From Ptiloglossa arizonensis (Eukaryota; Arthropoda; Insecta; Hymenoptera; Colletidae): DNA of 64,000 bases. The stretch lies in the NCBI RefSeq assembly GCF_051014685.1, contig NW_027479400.1, forward strand, positions 62,001 to 126,000, read 5' to 3'. Every line of letters starts with the position of its first letter. Within the stretch, counting starts at the first letter, position 1. The notes below the pieces were generated by a model that saw nothing but the letters and a program-made list of their open reading frames with translations, did no database searches and was not told the DNA's origin. Shown piece by piece: positions 1 to 16,900 of this stretch. The position numbers and the translations under genes are program-made.

Positions 1-3000
1 ACGTTATACGTTATACGTTATACGTTATACGTTATACGTTATACGTTATACGTTATACGTTATACGTCATACGTTATACGTTATACGTTATACGTTATAC
101 GTTATACGTTATACGTTATACGTTATACGTTATACGTTATACGTTATACGTTATACGTTATACGTTATACGTTATACGTTATACGTTATACGTTATACGT
201 CATTCGTTATACGTTAGACGTTACACAATATAGGTTATACGTTATACGTTATACGTTATACGTTATACGTTATACGTTATACGTTATACGTTATACGTTA
301 TACGTTATACGTTATACGTTATACGTTATACGTTATACGTTATACGTTATACGTTATACGTTATATGTAATACGTCATACGTTTTACGTTATACGTTTTA
401 CGTTATACGTTACACGTTATACCTTATACGTTATACGTTATACGTTATACGTTATACGTTATACGTTATACGTTATACGTTATACGTTATACGTTATACG
501 TTATACGTTGTACGTTATACGTTATACGTTATACGTTATACGTTATACGTTATACGTTATACGTTATATGTAATACGTCATACGTTTTACGTTATACGTT
601 ACACGTTATACGTTATACGTTATACGTTATACGTTATACGTTATACGTTATACGTTATACGTTATACGTAATATGTAATACGTCATACGTTATAAGTTAT
701 ACGTTATACGTTATACGTTATACGTTATACGTTATACGTTATACGTTATACGTTATACGTTATATGTTATACGTTATACGTTATACGTTATACGTCATTC
801 GTTATACGTTAGACGTTACACAATATAGGTTATACGTTATACGTTATACGTTATACGTTATACGTTATACGTTATACGTTATACGTTATACGTTATACGT
901 TATACGTTATACGTTATACGTTATACGTTATACGTTATACGTTATACGTTATACGTTATACGTTATACGTTATACGTTATACGTTATACGCTATACGTTA
1001 TACGTTATACGTTATACGTTATACGTTATACGTTATACGTTATACGTTATACGTTATACGTTATACGTTATACGTTATACGTTATACGTTATACGTTATA
1101 CGTCATACGTTATACGTTATACGTTATACGTTATACGTTATACGTTATACGTTATACGTTATACGTTGTACGTTATACGTTATACGTTATACGTTATACG
1201 TTATATGTAATACGTCATACGTTTTACGTTATACTTTACACGTTATACCTTATACGTTATACGTTATACGTTATACGTTATACGTTATACGTTATACGTT
1301 ATACGTTATACGTTATACGTTTTACGTTATTCGTTATACGTTCTTCGTTACACGTTATACGTTATACGTTATACGTCATACGTTATACGTTATACGTTAT
1401 ATGTTACACGTTATACGTTACACGTTATACGTTATACGTTATATGTTATACGTTATACGTTATATGTAATACGTCATACGTTTTACGTTATACGTTACAC
1501 GTTATACCTTATACGTTATACGTTATACGTTATACGTTATACGTTATACGTTATACGTTATACGTTATACGTTATACGTTTTACGTTATTCGTTATACGT
1601 TCTTCGTTACACGTTATACGTTATACGTTATACGTCATACGTTATACGTTATACGTTATATGTTACACGTTATACGTTATACGTTACACGTTCTACGTTA
1701 TACGTTACACGTTATACGTTATACGTTATATGTTGTACGTTATACGTTATACGTTATACGTTATACGATATACGTTATAAGTCATACCTTATACGTGATA
1801 CGTTATACGTTATACGTTATACGTTATACGTTATACGTTATACGTTATACGTAATATGTAATACGTCATACGTTATAAGTTATACGTTATACGTTATACG
1901 TTATACGTTATACGTTATACGTTATACGTTATACGTTATACGTTATACGTTATACGTTATACGTTATACGTTATACGTTATACGTTATACGTTATACGTT
2001 ATACGTCATACGTTATACGTTATACGTTATACGTTATACGTTATACGTTATACGTTATACGTTATACGTTATACGTTATACGTTATACGTTATACGTCAT
2101 ACGTTTTACGTTATACGTTACACGTTATGCCTTATACGTTATACGTTATACGTTATACGTTATACGTTATACGTTATACGTTATACGTTATACGTTATAC
2201 GTTTTACGTTATTCGTTATACGTTCTTCGTTACACGTTATACGTTATACGTTATACGTCATACGTTATACGTTATACGTTATATGTTACACGTTATACGT
2301 TACACGTTATACGTTATACGTTATACGTCATTCGTTATACGTTAGACGTTACACAATATAGGTTATACGTTATACGTTATACGTTATACGTTATACGTTA
2401 TACGTTATACGTTATAGGTTATACGTTATACGTTATACGATATACGTTATAGGTCATACCTTATACGTGATACGTTATACGTTATACGTTATACGTTATA
2501 CGTTATACGTTATACGTTATACGTAATATGTAATACGTCATACGTTATAAGTTATACGTTATACGTTATACGTTATACGTTATACGTTATACGTTATACG
2601 TTATACGTTATACGTTATATGTTATACGTTATACGTTATACGTTATACGTCATTCGTTATACGTTAGACGTTACACAATATAGGTTATACGTTATACGTT
2701 ATACGTTATACGTTATACGTTATACGTTATACGTTATACGTTATACGTTATACGTTATACGTTATACGTTATACGTCATACGTTATACGTTATACGTTAT
2801 ACGTTATACGTTATACGTTATACGTTATACGTTATACGTTATACGTTATACGTCATTCGTTATACGTTAGACGTTACACAATATAGGTTATACGTTATAC
2901 GTTATACGTTATACGTTATACGTTATACGTTATACGTTATACGTTATACGTTATACGTTGTACGTTATACGCTGTACGTTATACGTTATACGTTATACGT

Positions 3001-6000
3001 TATACGTTATACGTTATACGTTATACGTTATACGTTATACGTTATACGTTATACGTTATACGTTATACGTTATACGTTATACGTTATACGTTATACGTTA
3101 TACGTTATACGTTATACGTTATACGTTATACGTTATACGTCATACGTTATACGTTATACGTTATACGTTATACGTTATACGTTATACGTTATACGTTATA
3201 CGTTATACGTTATACGTTATACGTTATACGTTATACGTTATACGTTATACGTTATATGTAATACGTCATACGTTTTACGTTATACGTTACACGTTATACC
3301 TTATACGTTATACGTTATACGTTATACGTTATACGTTATACGTTATACGTTATACGTTATACGTTATACGTTTTACGTTATTCGTTATACGTTCTTCGTT
3401 ACACGTTATACGTTATACGTTATACGTCATACGTTATACGTTATACGTTATATGTTACACGTTATACGTTACACGTTATACGTTATACGTTATACGTTAT
3501 ACGTTATACGTTATATGTAATACGTCATACGTTTTACGTTATACGTTACACGTTATACCTTATACGTTATACGTTATACGTTATACGTTATACGTTATAC
3601 GTTATACGTTATACGTTATACGTTATACGTTATACGTTTTACGTTATTCGTTATACGTTCTTCGTTACACGTTATACGTTATACGTTATACGTCATACGT
3701 TATACGTTATACGTTATACGTTATACGTTATACGTTATACGTTATACGTAATATGTAATACGTCATACGTTATAAGTTATACGTTATACGTTATACGTTA
3801 TACGTTATACGTTATACGTTATACGTTATACGTTATACGTTATAGGTTATACGTTATACGTTATACGATATACGTTATAGGTCATACCTTATACGTGATA
3901 CGTTATACGTTATACGTAATATGTAATACGTCATACGTTATAAGTTATACGTTATACGTTATACGTTATACGTTATACGTTATACGTTATACGTTATACG
4001 TTATACGTTATACGTTATACGTTATACGTTATATGTTATACGTTATACGTTATACGTTATACGTCATTCGTTATACGTTAGACGTTACACAATATAGGTT
4101 ATACGTTATACGTTATACGTTATACGTTATACGTTATACGTTATAGGTTATACGTTATACGTTATACGATAAACGTTATAGGTCATACCTTATACGTGAT
4201 ACGTTATACGTTATACGTTATACGTTATACGTTATACGTTATACGTTATACGTAATATGTAATACGTCATACGTTATAAGTTATACGTTATACGTTATAC
4301 GTTATACGTTATACGTTATACGTTATACGTTATACGTTATACGTTATATGTTATACGTTATACGTTATACGTTATACGTCATTCGTTATACGTTAGACGT
4401 TACACAATATAGGTTATACGTTATACGTTATACGTTATACGTTATACGTTATACGTTATACGTTATACGTTATACGTTATACGTTATACGTTATACGTTA
4501 TACGTTATACGTTATACGTTATACGTCATACGTTATACGTTATACGTTATACGTTATACGTTATACGTTATACGTTATACGTTATACGTTATACGTTATA
4601 CGTCATTCGTTATACGTTAGACGTTACACAATATAGGTTATACGTTATACGTTATACGTTATACGTTATACGTTATACGTTATACGTTATACGTTATACG
4701 TTATACGTTGTACGTTATACGCTGTACGTTATACGTTATACGTTATACGTTATACGTCATACTTTATACGTTATACGTTATACGTTATACGTTATACGTT
4801 ACACGTTATACGTTATACGTTATACGTTATACGTTATACGTTATACGTTATAGGTTATACGTTATACGTTATACGATAAACGTTATAGGTCATACCTTAT
4901 ACGTGATACGTTATACGTTATACGTTATACGTTATACGTTATACGTTATACGTTATACGTTATACGTTATACGTTATACGTTATACGTAATATGTAATAC
5001 GTCATACGTTTTACGTTATACGCTATGCGTTATACGTTATACGTTATACGTCATACTTCATACGTTATACGTTATACGTTATACGTTATACGTTACACGT
5101 TATACGTTATACGTTATACGTTATACGTTATACGTTATACGTTATAGGTTATACGTTATACGTTATACGATATACGTTATAGGTCATACCTTATACGTGA
5201 TACGTTATACGTTATACGTTATACGTTATACGTTATACGTTATACGTTATACGTAATATGTAATACGTCATACGTTATAAGTTATACGTTATACGTTATA
5301 CGTTATACGTTATACGTTATACGTTATACGTTATACGTTATACGTTATATGTTATACGTTATACGTTATACGTTATACGTCATTCGTTATACGTTAGACG
5401 TTACACAATATAGGTTATACGTTATACGTTATACGTTATACGTTATACGTTATACGTTATACGTTATACGTTATACGTTATACGTTATACGTTATACGTT
5501 ATACGTTATACGTTATACGTCATACGTTATACGTTATACGTTATACGTTATACGTTATACGTTATACGTTATACGTTATACGTTATACGTTATACGTTAT
5601 ACGTTATACGTTATACGTTATACGTTATACGTTATATGTTATACGTTATACGTTATACGTTATACGTCATTCGTTATACGTTAGACGTTATACGTTATAC
5701 GTTATACGTTATACGTTATACGTTATACGTTATACGTTATACGTTATACGTTATACGTTATACGTTATACGTCATACGTTATACGTTATACGTTATACGT
5801 TATACGTTATACGTTATACGTTATACGTTATACGTTATACGTTATACGTTATACGTTATACGTTATACGTTATACGTTATACGTTATACGTTATACGTTA
5901 TACGTTATATGTAATACGTCATACGTTTTACGTTATACGTTACACGTTATACCTTATACGTTATACGTTATACGTTATACGTTATACGTTATACATTATA

Positions 6001-7858
6001 CGTTATACGTTATACGTTATACGTTATACGTTTTACGTTATTCGTTATACGTTCTTCGTTACACGTTATACGTTATACGTTATACGTCATACGTTATACG
6101 TTATACGTTATATGTTACACGTTATACGTTACACGTTATACGTTATACGTTATACGTTATACGTTATACGTTATATGTAATACGTCATACGTTTTACGTT
6201 ATACGTTACACGTTATACCTTATACGTTATACGTTATACGTTATACGTTATACGTTATACGTTATACGTTATACGTTATACGTTATACGTTTTACGTTAT
6301 TCGTTATACGTTCTTCGTTACACGTTATACGTTATACGTTATACGTTATACGTTATACGTTATACGTTATATGTTACACGTTATACGTTATACGTTACAC
6401 GTTCTACGTTATACGTTACACGTTATACGTTATACGTTATATGTTGTACGTTATACGTTATACGTTATACGTTGTACATTATACGTTATACGTTATACGT
6501 TATACGTTATACGTTATACGTTATACGTTATACGTTATACGTTATACGTTATACGTTATACGTTATACGTTATACGTTATACGTTATACGTTATACGTTA
6601 TACGTTATACGTAATATGTAATACGTCATACGTTTTACGTTATACGCTATGCGTTATACGATATACGTTATACGTTATACGTTATACTTTATACGTTATA
6701 CGTTATACGTTATACGTTATACGTTATACGTTATACGTTATACGTTATACGTTATACGTTATACGTTATACGTTATACGTTATACGTCATTCGTTATACG
6801 TTAGACGTTACACAATATAGGTTATACGTTATACGTTATACGTTATACGTTATACGTTATACGTTATACGTTATACGTTATACGTTATACGTTATACGTT
6901 ATACGTTATACGTTATACGTTATACGTTATTCGTTACACGTTATACGTTATACGTTATACGTTATACGTTATACGTTATACGTTATAGGTTATACGTTAT
7001 ACGTTATACGATGTACGTTATAGGTCATACCTTATACGTGATACGTTATACGTTATACGTTATACGTTATACGTTATACGTTATACGTTATACGTAATAT
7101 GTAATACGTCATACGTTATAAGTTATACGTTATAAGTTATACGTTATACGTTATACGTTATACGTTATACGTTATACGTTATACGTTATACGTTATACGT
7201 TATACGTTATATGTTATACGTTATACGTTATACGTTATACGTCATTCGTTATACGTTAGACGTTACACAATATAGGTTATACGTTATACGTTATACGTTA
7301 TACGTTATACGTTATACGTTATACGTTATACGTTATACGTTATACGTTATACGTTATACGTTATACGTTATACGTTATACGTTATACGTTATACGTTATA
7401 CGTTATACGTTATACGTTATACGTTATACGTTATACGTTATACGTTATACGTTATACGTTATACGTTATACGTTATACGTTATACGTTATACGTTATACG
7501 TTATACGTTATACGTCATACGTTATACGTTATACGTTATACGTTATGCGTTATACGTTATACGTTATACGTTATACGTTATACGTTATACGTTATACGTT
7601 ATAGAATATACGTTATAGGTCATACGTTATACGTTATACGTTATACGTTATACGTTATACGTTATACGTTATAGAATATACGTTATAGGTTATACGTTAT
7701 ACGTTATACGTTATACGTTATAAGTTATACGTTATACGTTATACGTTATACGTTATACGTTATACGTTATACGTTATACGTTATACGTTATACGTTATAC
7801 GTTATACGTTATACGTTATACGTTATACGTTATACGTTATACGTTATACGTTATACGT
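1..7858 (+). repeat. HOR region 1: cassette mosaic, about 1-1.75 kb periodicity
   Basis: This stretch mixes several variant cassettes with short pure runs. They are the CATTCG/ACACAATAT cassette (from 201, 796, 2329, 2651, 2854, 4065, 4380, 4604, 5391, 6788 and 7243; truncated at 5668), the GTCATACC/GTGAT cassette (for example 2416-2471), the ATGTAAT/ACGTTTT cassette (about 365, 1205, 1466, 3255, 5910) and the TTCTTCG cassette (about 1340, 1600, 3660, 6050). Local duplication is visible: the ATGTTAT unit plus marker at 2619-2684 recurs at 4348-4413 (+1,729 bp) and the GCTGT unit near 2970 recurs near 4720 (+1,750 bp). Both offsets are whole multiples of 7. The same cassettes return at 20-21.7, 25.5-26.5 and 41-49 kb. 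Confidence 0.85.
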
Positions 7859-10800
7859 CATTCGTTATACGTTAGACGTTACACAATATAGGTTATACGT
7901 TATACGTTATACGTTATACGTTATACGTTATACGTTATACGTTACACGTTATACGTTATACGTTATACGTTATACGTCATAAGTTATACGTTATACGTTA
8001 TACGTTATACGTTATACGTTTTACGTTATACGTTATACGTTATACGTTATACGTTATACGTTATACGTTATACGTTTTACGTTATACGTTATACGTTATA
8101 CGTTATACATTATATGTTATACATAATACGTTATAGGTTATACGTTATACGTTATACGTTGTACGTTATACGTTCTACGTTATACGTTATACGTTATACG
8201 CTATACGTTATACGTTATACGTTATACGTTATACGTTATAGAATATACGTTATAGGTTATACGTTGTACGTTATACGTTATACGTTATAAGTTATACGTT
8301 ATACGTTATACGTTATACGTTATACGTTATACGTTATACGTTATACGTTATACGTTATACGTTATACGTTATACGTTATAGAATATACGTTATAGGTTAT
8401 ACGTTATACGTTATACGTTATACGTTATACGTTATAAGTTATACGATATACGTTATACGTCATAAGTTATACGTTATACGTTATACGTTATACGTTATAC
8501 GTTATACGTTATATAATACGTTATACGTTATACGTTATACGTTATACGTTATACGTTATACGTTATACGTTATACGTTATACGTTATACGTTATACGTTA
8601 TACGTTATACGTTATACGTTATACGTTATACGTTATACGTTATACGTTATACGTTATACGTTATACGTTATAGAATATACGTTATAGGTTATACGTTATA
8701 CGTTATACGTTATACGTTATACGTTATACGTTATACGTTATACGTTATACGTTATACGTTATACGTTATACGTTATACGTTATACGTAATATGTAATACG
8801 TCATACGTTTTACGTTATACGCTATGCGTTATACGTTATACGTTATACGTTATACGTTATACGTTATACGTTATACGTTATACGTTATACGTTATACGTT
8901 ATACGTTATACGTCATTCGTTATACGTTAGACGTTACACAATATAGGTTATACGTTATACGTTATACGTTATACGTTATACGTTATACGTTATACGTTAT
9001 ACGTTATACGTTATACGTTATACGTTATACGTTATACGTTATACGTTATACGTTATACGTTATACGTTATACGTTATACGTTATACGTTATATGTTATAC
9101 GTTATACGTTATACGTTATACGTCATTCGTTATACGTTAGACGTTACACAATATAGGTTATACGTTATACGTTATACGTTATACGTTATACGTTATACGT
9201 TATACGTTATACGTTATACGTTATACGTTATACGTTATACGTTATACGTTATACGTTATACGTTATACGTTATACGTTATACGTTATACGTTATACGTTA
9301 TACGTTATACGTTATACGTTATACGTTATACGTTATACGTTATACGTTATACGTTATACGTTATACGTTATACGTTGTACGTTATACGCTGTACGTTATA
9401 CGTTGTACGTTATACGTTATACGTTATACGTTATACGTTATACGTTATACGTTATACGTTATACGTTATACGTTATACGTTATACGTTATACGTTATACG
9501 TTATACGTTATACGTTATACGTTATACGTTATACGTTATACGTTATACGTTATACGTTATACGTTATACGTTATACGTTATACGTTATACGTTATACGTT
9601 ATACGTTATACGTTATACGTTATACGTTATACGTTATACGTCATTCGTTATACGTTAGACGTTACACAATATAGGTTATACGTTATACGTTATACGTTAT
9701 ACGTTATACGTTATACGTTATACGTTATACGTTATACGTTATACGTTATACGTTATACGTTATACGTTATACGTTATACGTTATACGTTACACGTTATAC
9801 GTTATACGTTATACGTTATACGTTATACGTTATACGTTATACGTTATAGGTTATACGTTATACGTTATACGATATACGTTATAGGTCATACCTTATACGT
9901 GATACGTTATACGTTATACGTTATACGTTATACGTTATACGTTATACGTTATACGTTATACGTTATACGTCATTCGTTATACGTTAGACGTTACACAATA
10001 TAGGTTATACGTTATACGTTATACGTTATACGTTATACGTTATACGTTATACGTTATACGTTATACGTTATTCGTTACACGTTATACGTTATACGTTATA
10101 CGTTATACGTTATACGTTATACGTTATAGGTTATACGTTATACGTTATACGATGTACGTTATAGGTCATACCTTATACGTGATACGTTATACGTTATACG
10201 TTATACGTTATACGTTATACGTTATACGTTATACGTAATATGTAATACGTCATACGTTATAAGTTATACGTTATAAGTTATACGTTATACGTTATACGTT
10301 ATACGTTATACGTTATACGTTATACGTTATACGTTATACGTTATACGTTATATGTTATACGTTATACGTTATACGTTATACGTCATTCGTTATACGTTAG
10401 ACGTTACACAATATAGGTTATACGTTATACGTTATACGTTATACGTTATACGTTATACGTTATACGTTATACGTTATACGTTATACGTTATACGTTATAC
10501 GTTATACGTTATACGTTATACGTTATACGTTATACGTTATACGTTATACGTTATACGTTATACGTTATACGTTATACGTTATACGTTATACGTTATACGT
10601 TATACGTTATACGTTATACGTTATAGAATATACGTTATAGGTTATACGTTATACGTTATACGTTATACGTTATACGTTATACGTTATACGTTATACGTTA
10701 TACGTTATACGTTATACGTTATACGTTATACGTTATACGTAATATGTAATACGTCATACGTTTTACGTTATACGCTATGCGTTATACGTTATACGTTATA

Positions 10801-13800
10801 CGTTATACGTTATACGTTATACGTTATACGTTATACGTTATACGTTATACGTTATACGTTATACGTCATTCGTTATACGTTAGACGTTACACAATATAGG
10901 TTATACGTTATACGTTATACGTTATACGTTATACGTTATACGTTATACGTTATACGTTATACGTTATACGTTATACGTTATACGTTATACGTTATACGTT
11001 ATACGTTATACGTTATACGTTATACGTTATACGTTATACGTTATATGTTATACGTTATACGTTATACGTTATACGTCATTCGTTATACGTTAGACGTTAC
11101 ACAATATAGGTTATACGTTATACGTTATACGTTATACGTTATACGTTATACGTTATACCTTATACGTTATACGTTATACGTTATACGTTATACGTTATAC
11201 GTTATACGTTATACGTTATACGTTATACGTTATACGTTATACGTTATACGTTATACGTTATACGTTATACGTTATACGTTATACGTTATACGTTATACGT
11301 TATACGTTATACGTTATACGTTATACGTTATACGTTGTACGTTATACGCTGTACGTTATACGTTATACGTTATACGTTATACGTTATACGTTATACGTTA
11401 TACGTTATACGTTATACGTTATACGTTATACGTTATACGTTATACGTTATACGTTATACGTTATACGTTATACGTTATACGTTATACGTTATACGTTATA
11501 CGTTATACGTTATACGTTATACGTTATACGTTATACGTTATACGTTATACGTTATACGTTATACGTTATACGTTATACGTTATACGTTATACGTTATACG
11601 TTATACGTTATACGTTATACGTCATTCGTTATACGTTAGACGTTACACAATATAGGTTATACGTTATACGTTATACGTTATACGTTATACGTTATACGTT
11701 ATACGTTATACGTTATACGTTATACGTTATACGTTATACGTTATACGTTATACGTTATACGTTATACGTTACACGTTATACGTTATACGTTATACGTTAT
11801 ACGTTATACGTTATACGTTATAGGTTATACGTTATACGTTATACGATATACGTTATAGGTCATACCTTATACGTGATACGTTATACGTTATACGTTATAC
11901 GTTATACGTTATACGTTATACGTTATACGTTATACGTTATACGTCATTCGTTATACGTTAGACGTTACACAATATAGGTTATACGTTATACGTTATACGT
12001 TATACGTTATACGTTATACGTTATACGTTATACGTTATACGTTATACGTTATACGTTATACGTTATACGTTATACGTTATACGTTACACGTTATACGTTA
12101 TACGTTATACGTTATACGTTATACGTTATACGTTATAGGTTATACGTTATACGTTATACGATATACGTTATAGGTCATACCTTATACGTGATACGTTATA
12201 CGTTATACGTTATACGTTATACGTTATACGTTATAGAATATACGTTATAGGTTATACGTTATACGTTATACGTTATACGTTATACGTTATACGTTATACG
12301 TTATACGTTATAGAATATACGTTATAGGTTATACGTTGTACGTTATACGTTATACGTTATAAGTTATACGTTATACGTTATACGTTATACGTTATACGTT
12401 ATACGTTATACGTTATACGTTATACGTTATACGTTATACGTTATACGTTATAGAATATACGTTATAGGTTATACGTTATACGTTATACGTTATACGTTAT
12501 ACGTTATAAGTTATACGATATACGTTATACGTCATAAGTTATACGTTATACGTTATACGTTATACGTTATACGTTATACGTTATATAATACGTTATACGT
12601 TATGCGTTATACGTTATACGTTATACGTTATACGTTATACGTTATACGTTATACGTTATACGTTATACGTTATACGTTATACGTTATACGTTATACGTTA
12701 TACGTTATACGTTATACGTTATAGAATATACGTTATAGGTTATACGTTATACGTTATACGTTATACGTTATACGTTATACGTTATACGTTATACGTTATA
12801 CGTTATACGTTATACGTTATACGTTATACGTTATACGTAATATGTAATACGTCATACGTTTTACGTTATACGCTATGCGTTATACGTTATACGTTATACG
12901 TTATACGTTATACGTTATACGTTATACGTTATACGTTATACGTTATACGTTATACGTTATACGTCATTCGTTATACGTTAGACGTTACACAATATAGGTT
13001 ATACGTTATACGTTATACGTTATACGTTATACGTTATACGTTATACGTTATACGTTATACGTTATACGTTATACGTTATACGTTATACGTTATACGTTAT
13101 ACGTTATACGTTATACGTTATACGTTATACGTTATACGTTATATGTTATACGTTATACGTTATACGTTATACGTCATTCGTTATACGTTAGACGTTACAC
13201 AATATAGGTTATACGTTATACGTTATACGTTATACGTTATACGTTATACGTTATACGTTATACGTTATACGTTATACGTTATACGTTATACGTTATACGT
13301 TATACGTTATACGTTATACGTTATACGTTATACGTTATACGTTATACGTTATACGTTATACGTTATACGTTATACGTTATACGTTATACGTTATACGTTA
13401 TACGTTATACGTTATACGTTATACGTTATACGTTATACGTTATATGTAATACGTCATACGTTTTACGTTATACGTTACACGTTATACCTTATACGTTATA
13501 CGTTATACGTTATACGTTATACGTTATACGTTATACGTTATACGTTATACGTTATACGTAATATGTAATACGTCATACGTTATAAGTTATACGTTATACG
13601 TTATACGTTATACGTTATACGTTATACGTTATACGTTATACGTTATACGTTATATGTTATACGTTATACGTTATACGTTATACGTCATTCGTTATACGTT
13701 AGACGTTACACAATATAGGTTATACGTTATACGTTATACGTTATACGTTATACGTTATACGTTATACGTTATACGTTATACGTTATACGTTATACGTTAT

Positions 13801-13944
13801 ACGTTATACGTTATACGTTATACGTTATACGTTATACGTTATACGTTATACGTTATACGTTATACGTTATACGCTGTACGTTATACGCTATACGTTATAC
13901 GTTATACGTTATACGTTATACGTTATACGTTATACGTTATACGT
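7859..13944 (+). repeat. HOR superunit copy 1 (about 6.09 kb; three roughly 2 kb subunits)
   Basis: This is the first copy of a nested higher-order repeat. Markers starting at 7859, 8914, 9124, 9642, 9971, 10384, 10867, 11077, 11623, 11945, 12965, 13175 and 13686 follow an A-B-C pattern. Each subunit opens with a marker doublet exactly 210 bp apart (8914/9124, 10867/11077, 12965/13175). An ACATTAT, ATGTTAT, ACATAAT cluster near 8107 and the 5-bp ATAAT units at 8513 and 12585 are further landmarks. The next superunit repeats this order 6,065-6,100 bp downstream. The left boundary is placed at the first shared marker; homology could begin up to about 100 bp earlier. Confidence 0.88.
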
Positions 13945-16900
13945 CATTCGTTATACGTTAGACGTTACACAATATAGGTTATACGTTATACGTTATACGT
14001 TATACGTTATACGTTATACGTTATACGTTACACGTTATACGTTATACGTTATACGTTATACGTCATAAGTTATACGTTATACGTTATACGTTATACGTTA
14101 TACGTTTTACGTTATACGTTATACGTTATACGTTATACGTTATACGTTATACGTTATACGTTTTACGTTATACGTTATACGTTATACGTTATACATTATA
14201 TGTTATACATAATACGTTATAGGTTATACGTTATACGTTATACGTTGTACGTTATACGTTCTACGTTATACGTTATACGTTATACGCTATACGTTATACG
14301 TTATACGTTATACGTTATACGTTATAGAATATACGTTATAGGTTATACGTTGTACGTTATACGTTATACGTTATAAGTTATACGTTATACGTTATACGTT
14401 ATACGTTATACGTTATACGTTATACGTTATACGTTATACGTTATACGTTATACGTTATACGTTATAGAATATACGTTATAGGTTATACGTTATACGTTAT
14501 ACGTTATACGTTATACGTTATAAGTTATACGATATACGTTATACGTCATAAGTTATACGTTATACGTTATACGTTATACGTTATACGTTATACGTTATAT
14601 AATACGTTATACGTTATACGTTATACGTTATACGTTATACGTTATACGTTATACGTTATACGTTATACGTTATACGTTATACGTTATACGTTATACGTTA
14701 TACGTTATACGTTATACGTTATACGTTACACGTTATACGTTATACGTTATACGTTATAGAATATACGTTATAGGTTATACGTTATACGTTATACGTTATA
14801 CGTTATACGTTATACGTTATACGTTATACGTTATACGTTATACGTTATACGTTATACGTTATACGTTATACGTAATATGTAATACGTCATACGTTTTACG
14901 TTATACGCTATGCGTTATACGTTATACGTTATACGTTATACGTTATACGTTATACGTTATACGTTATACGTTATACGTTATACGTTATACGTTATACGTC
15001 ATTCGTTATACGTTAGACGTTACACAATATAGGTTATACGTTATACGTTATACGTTATACGTTATACGTTATACGTTATACGTTATACGTTATACGTTAT
15101 ACGTTATACGTTATACGTTATACGTTATACGTTATACGTTATACGTTATACGTTATACGTTATACGTTATACGTTATATGTTATACGTTATACGTTATAC
15201 GTTATACGTCATTCGTTATACGTTAGACGTTACACAATATAGGTTATACGTTATACGTTATACGTTATACGTTATACGTTATACGTTATACGTTATACGT
15301 TATACGTTATACGTTATACGTTATACGTTATACGTTATACGTTATACGTTATACGTTATACGTTATACGTTATACGTTATACGTTATACGTTATACGTTA
15401 TACGTTATACGTTATACGTTATACGTTATACGTTATACGTTATACGTTATACGTTATACGTTATACGTTGTACGTTATACGCTGTACGTTATACGTTGTA
15501 CGTTATACGTTATACGTTATACGTTATACGTTATACGTTATACGTTATACGTTATACGTTATACGTTATACGTTATACGTTATACGTTATACGTTATACG
15601 TTATACGTTATACGTTATACGTTATACGTTATACGTTATACGTTATACGTTATACGTTATACGTTATACGTTATACGTTATACGTTATACGTTATACGTT
15701 ATACGTTATACGTTATACGTTATACGTCATTCGTTATACGTTAGACGTTACACAATATAGGTTATACGTTATACGTTATACGTTATACGTTATACGTTAT
15801 ACGTTATACGTTATACGTTATACGTTATACGTTATACGTTATACGTTATACGTTATACGTTATACGTTATACGTTACACGTTATACGTTATACGTTATAC
15901 GTTATACGTTATACGTTATACGTTATACGTTATAGGTTATACGTTATACGTTATACGATATACGTTATAGGTCATACCTTATACGTGATACGTTATACGT
16001 TATACGTTATACGTTATACGTTATACGTTATACGTTATACGTTATACGTTATACGTCATTCGTTATACGTTAGACGTTACACAATATAGGTTATACGTTA
16101 TACGTTATACGTTATACGTTATACGTTATACGTTATACGTTATACGTTATACGTTATTCGTTACACGTTATACGTTATACGTTATACGTTATACGTTATA
16201 CGTTATACGTTATAGGTTATACGTTATACGTTATACGATGTACGTTATAGGTCATACCTTATACGTGATACGTTATACGTTATACGTTATACGTTATACG
16301 TTATACGTTATACGTTATACGTAATATGTAATACGTCATACGTTATAAGTTATACGTTATAAGTTATACGTTATACGTTATACGTTATACGTTATACGTT
16401 ATACGTTATACGTTATACGTTATACGTTATACGTTATATGTTATACGTTATACGTTATACGTTATACGTCATTCGTTATACGTTAGACGTTACACAATAT
16501 AGGTTATACGTTATACGTTATACGTTATACGTTATACGTTATACGTTATACGTTATACGTTATACGTTATACGTTATACGTTATACGTTATACGTTATAC
16601 GTTATACGTTATACGTTATACGTTATACGTTATACGTTATACGTTATACGTTATACGTTATACGTTATACGTTATACGTTATACGTTATACGTTATACGT
16701 TATACGTTATACGTTATACGTTATAGAATATACGTTATAGGTTATACGTTATACGTTATACGTTATACGTTATACGTTATACGTTATACGTTATACGTTA
16801 TACGTTATACGTTATACGTTATACGTTATACGTTATACGTAATATGTAATACGTCATACGTTTTACGTTATACGCTATGCGTTATACGTTATACGTTATA

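Noticed and set aside
10352..11977. 541-codon + strand open reading frame, and dozens of similar ones across the window
   Set aside because: Every such frame is a run of the heptapeptide TLYVIRY. It starts at a substitution that makes ATG and ends at one that makes a stop. No domain, no codon-position bias, no upstream signals; overlapping frames give the same peptide. Not annotated as genes.
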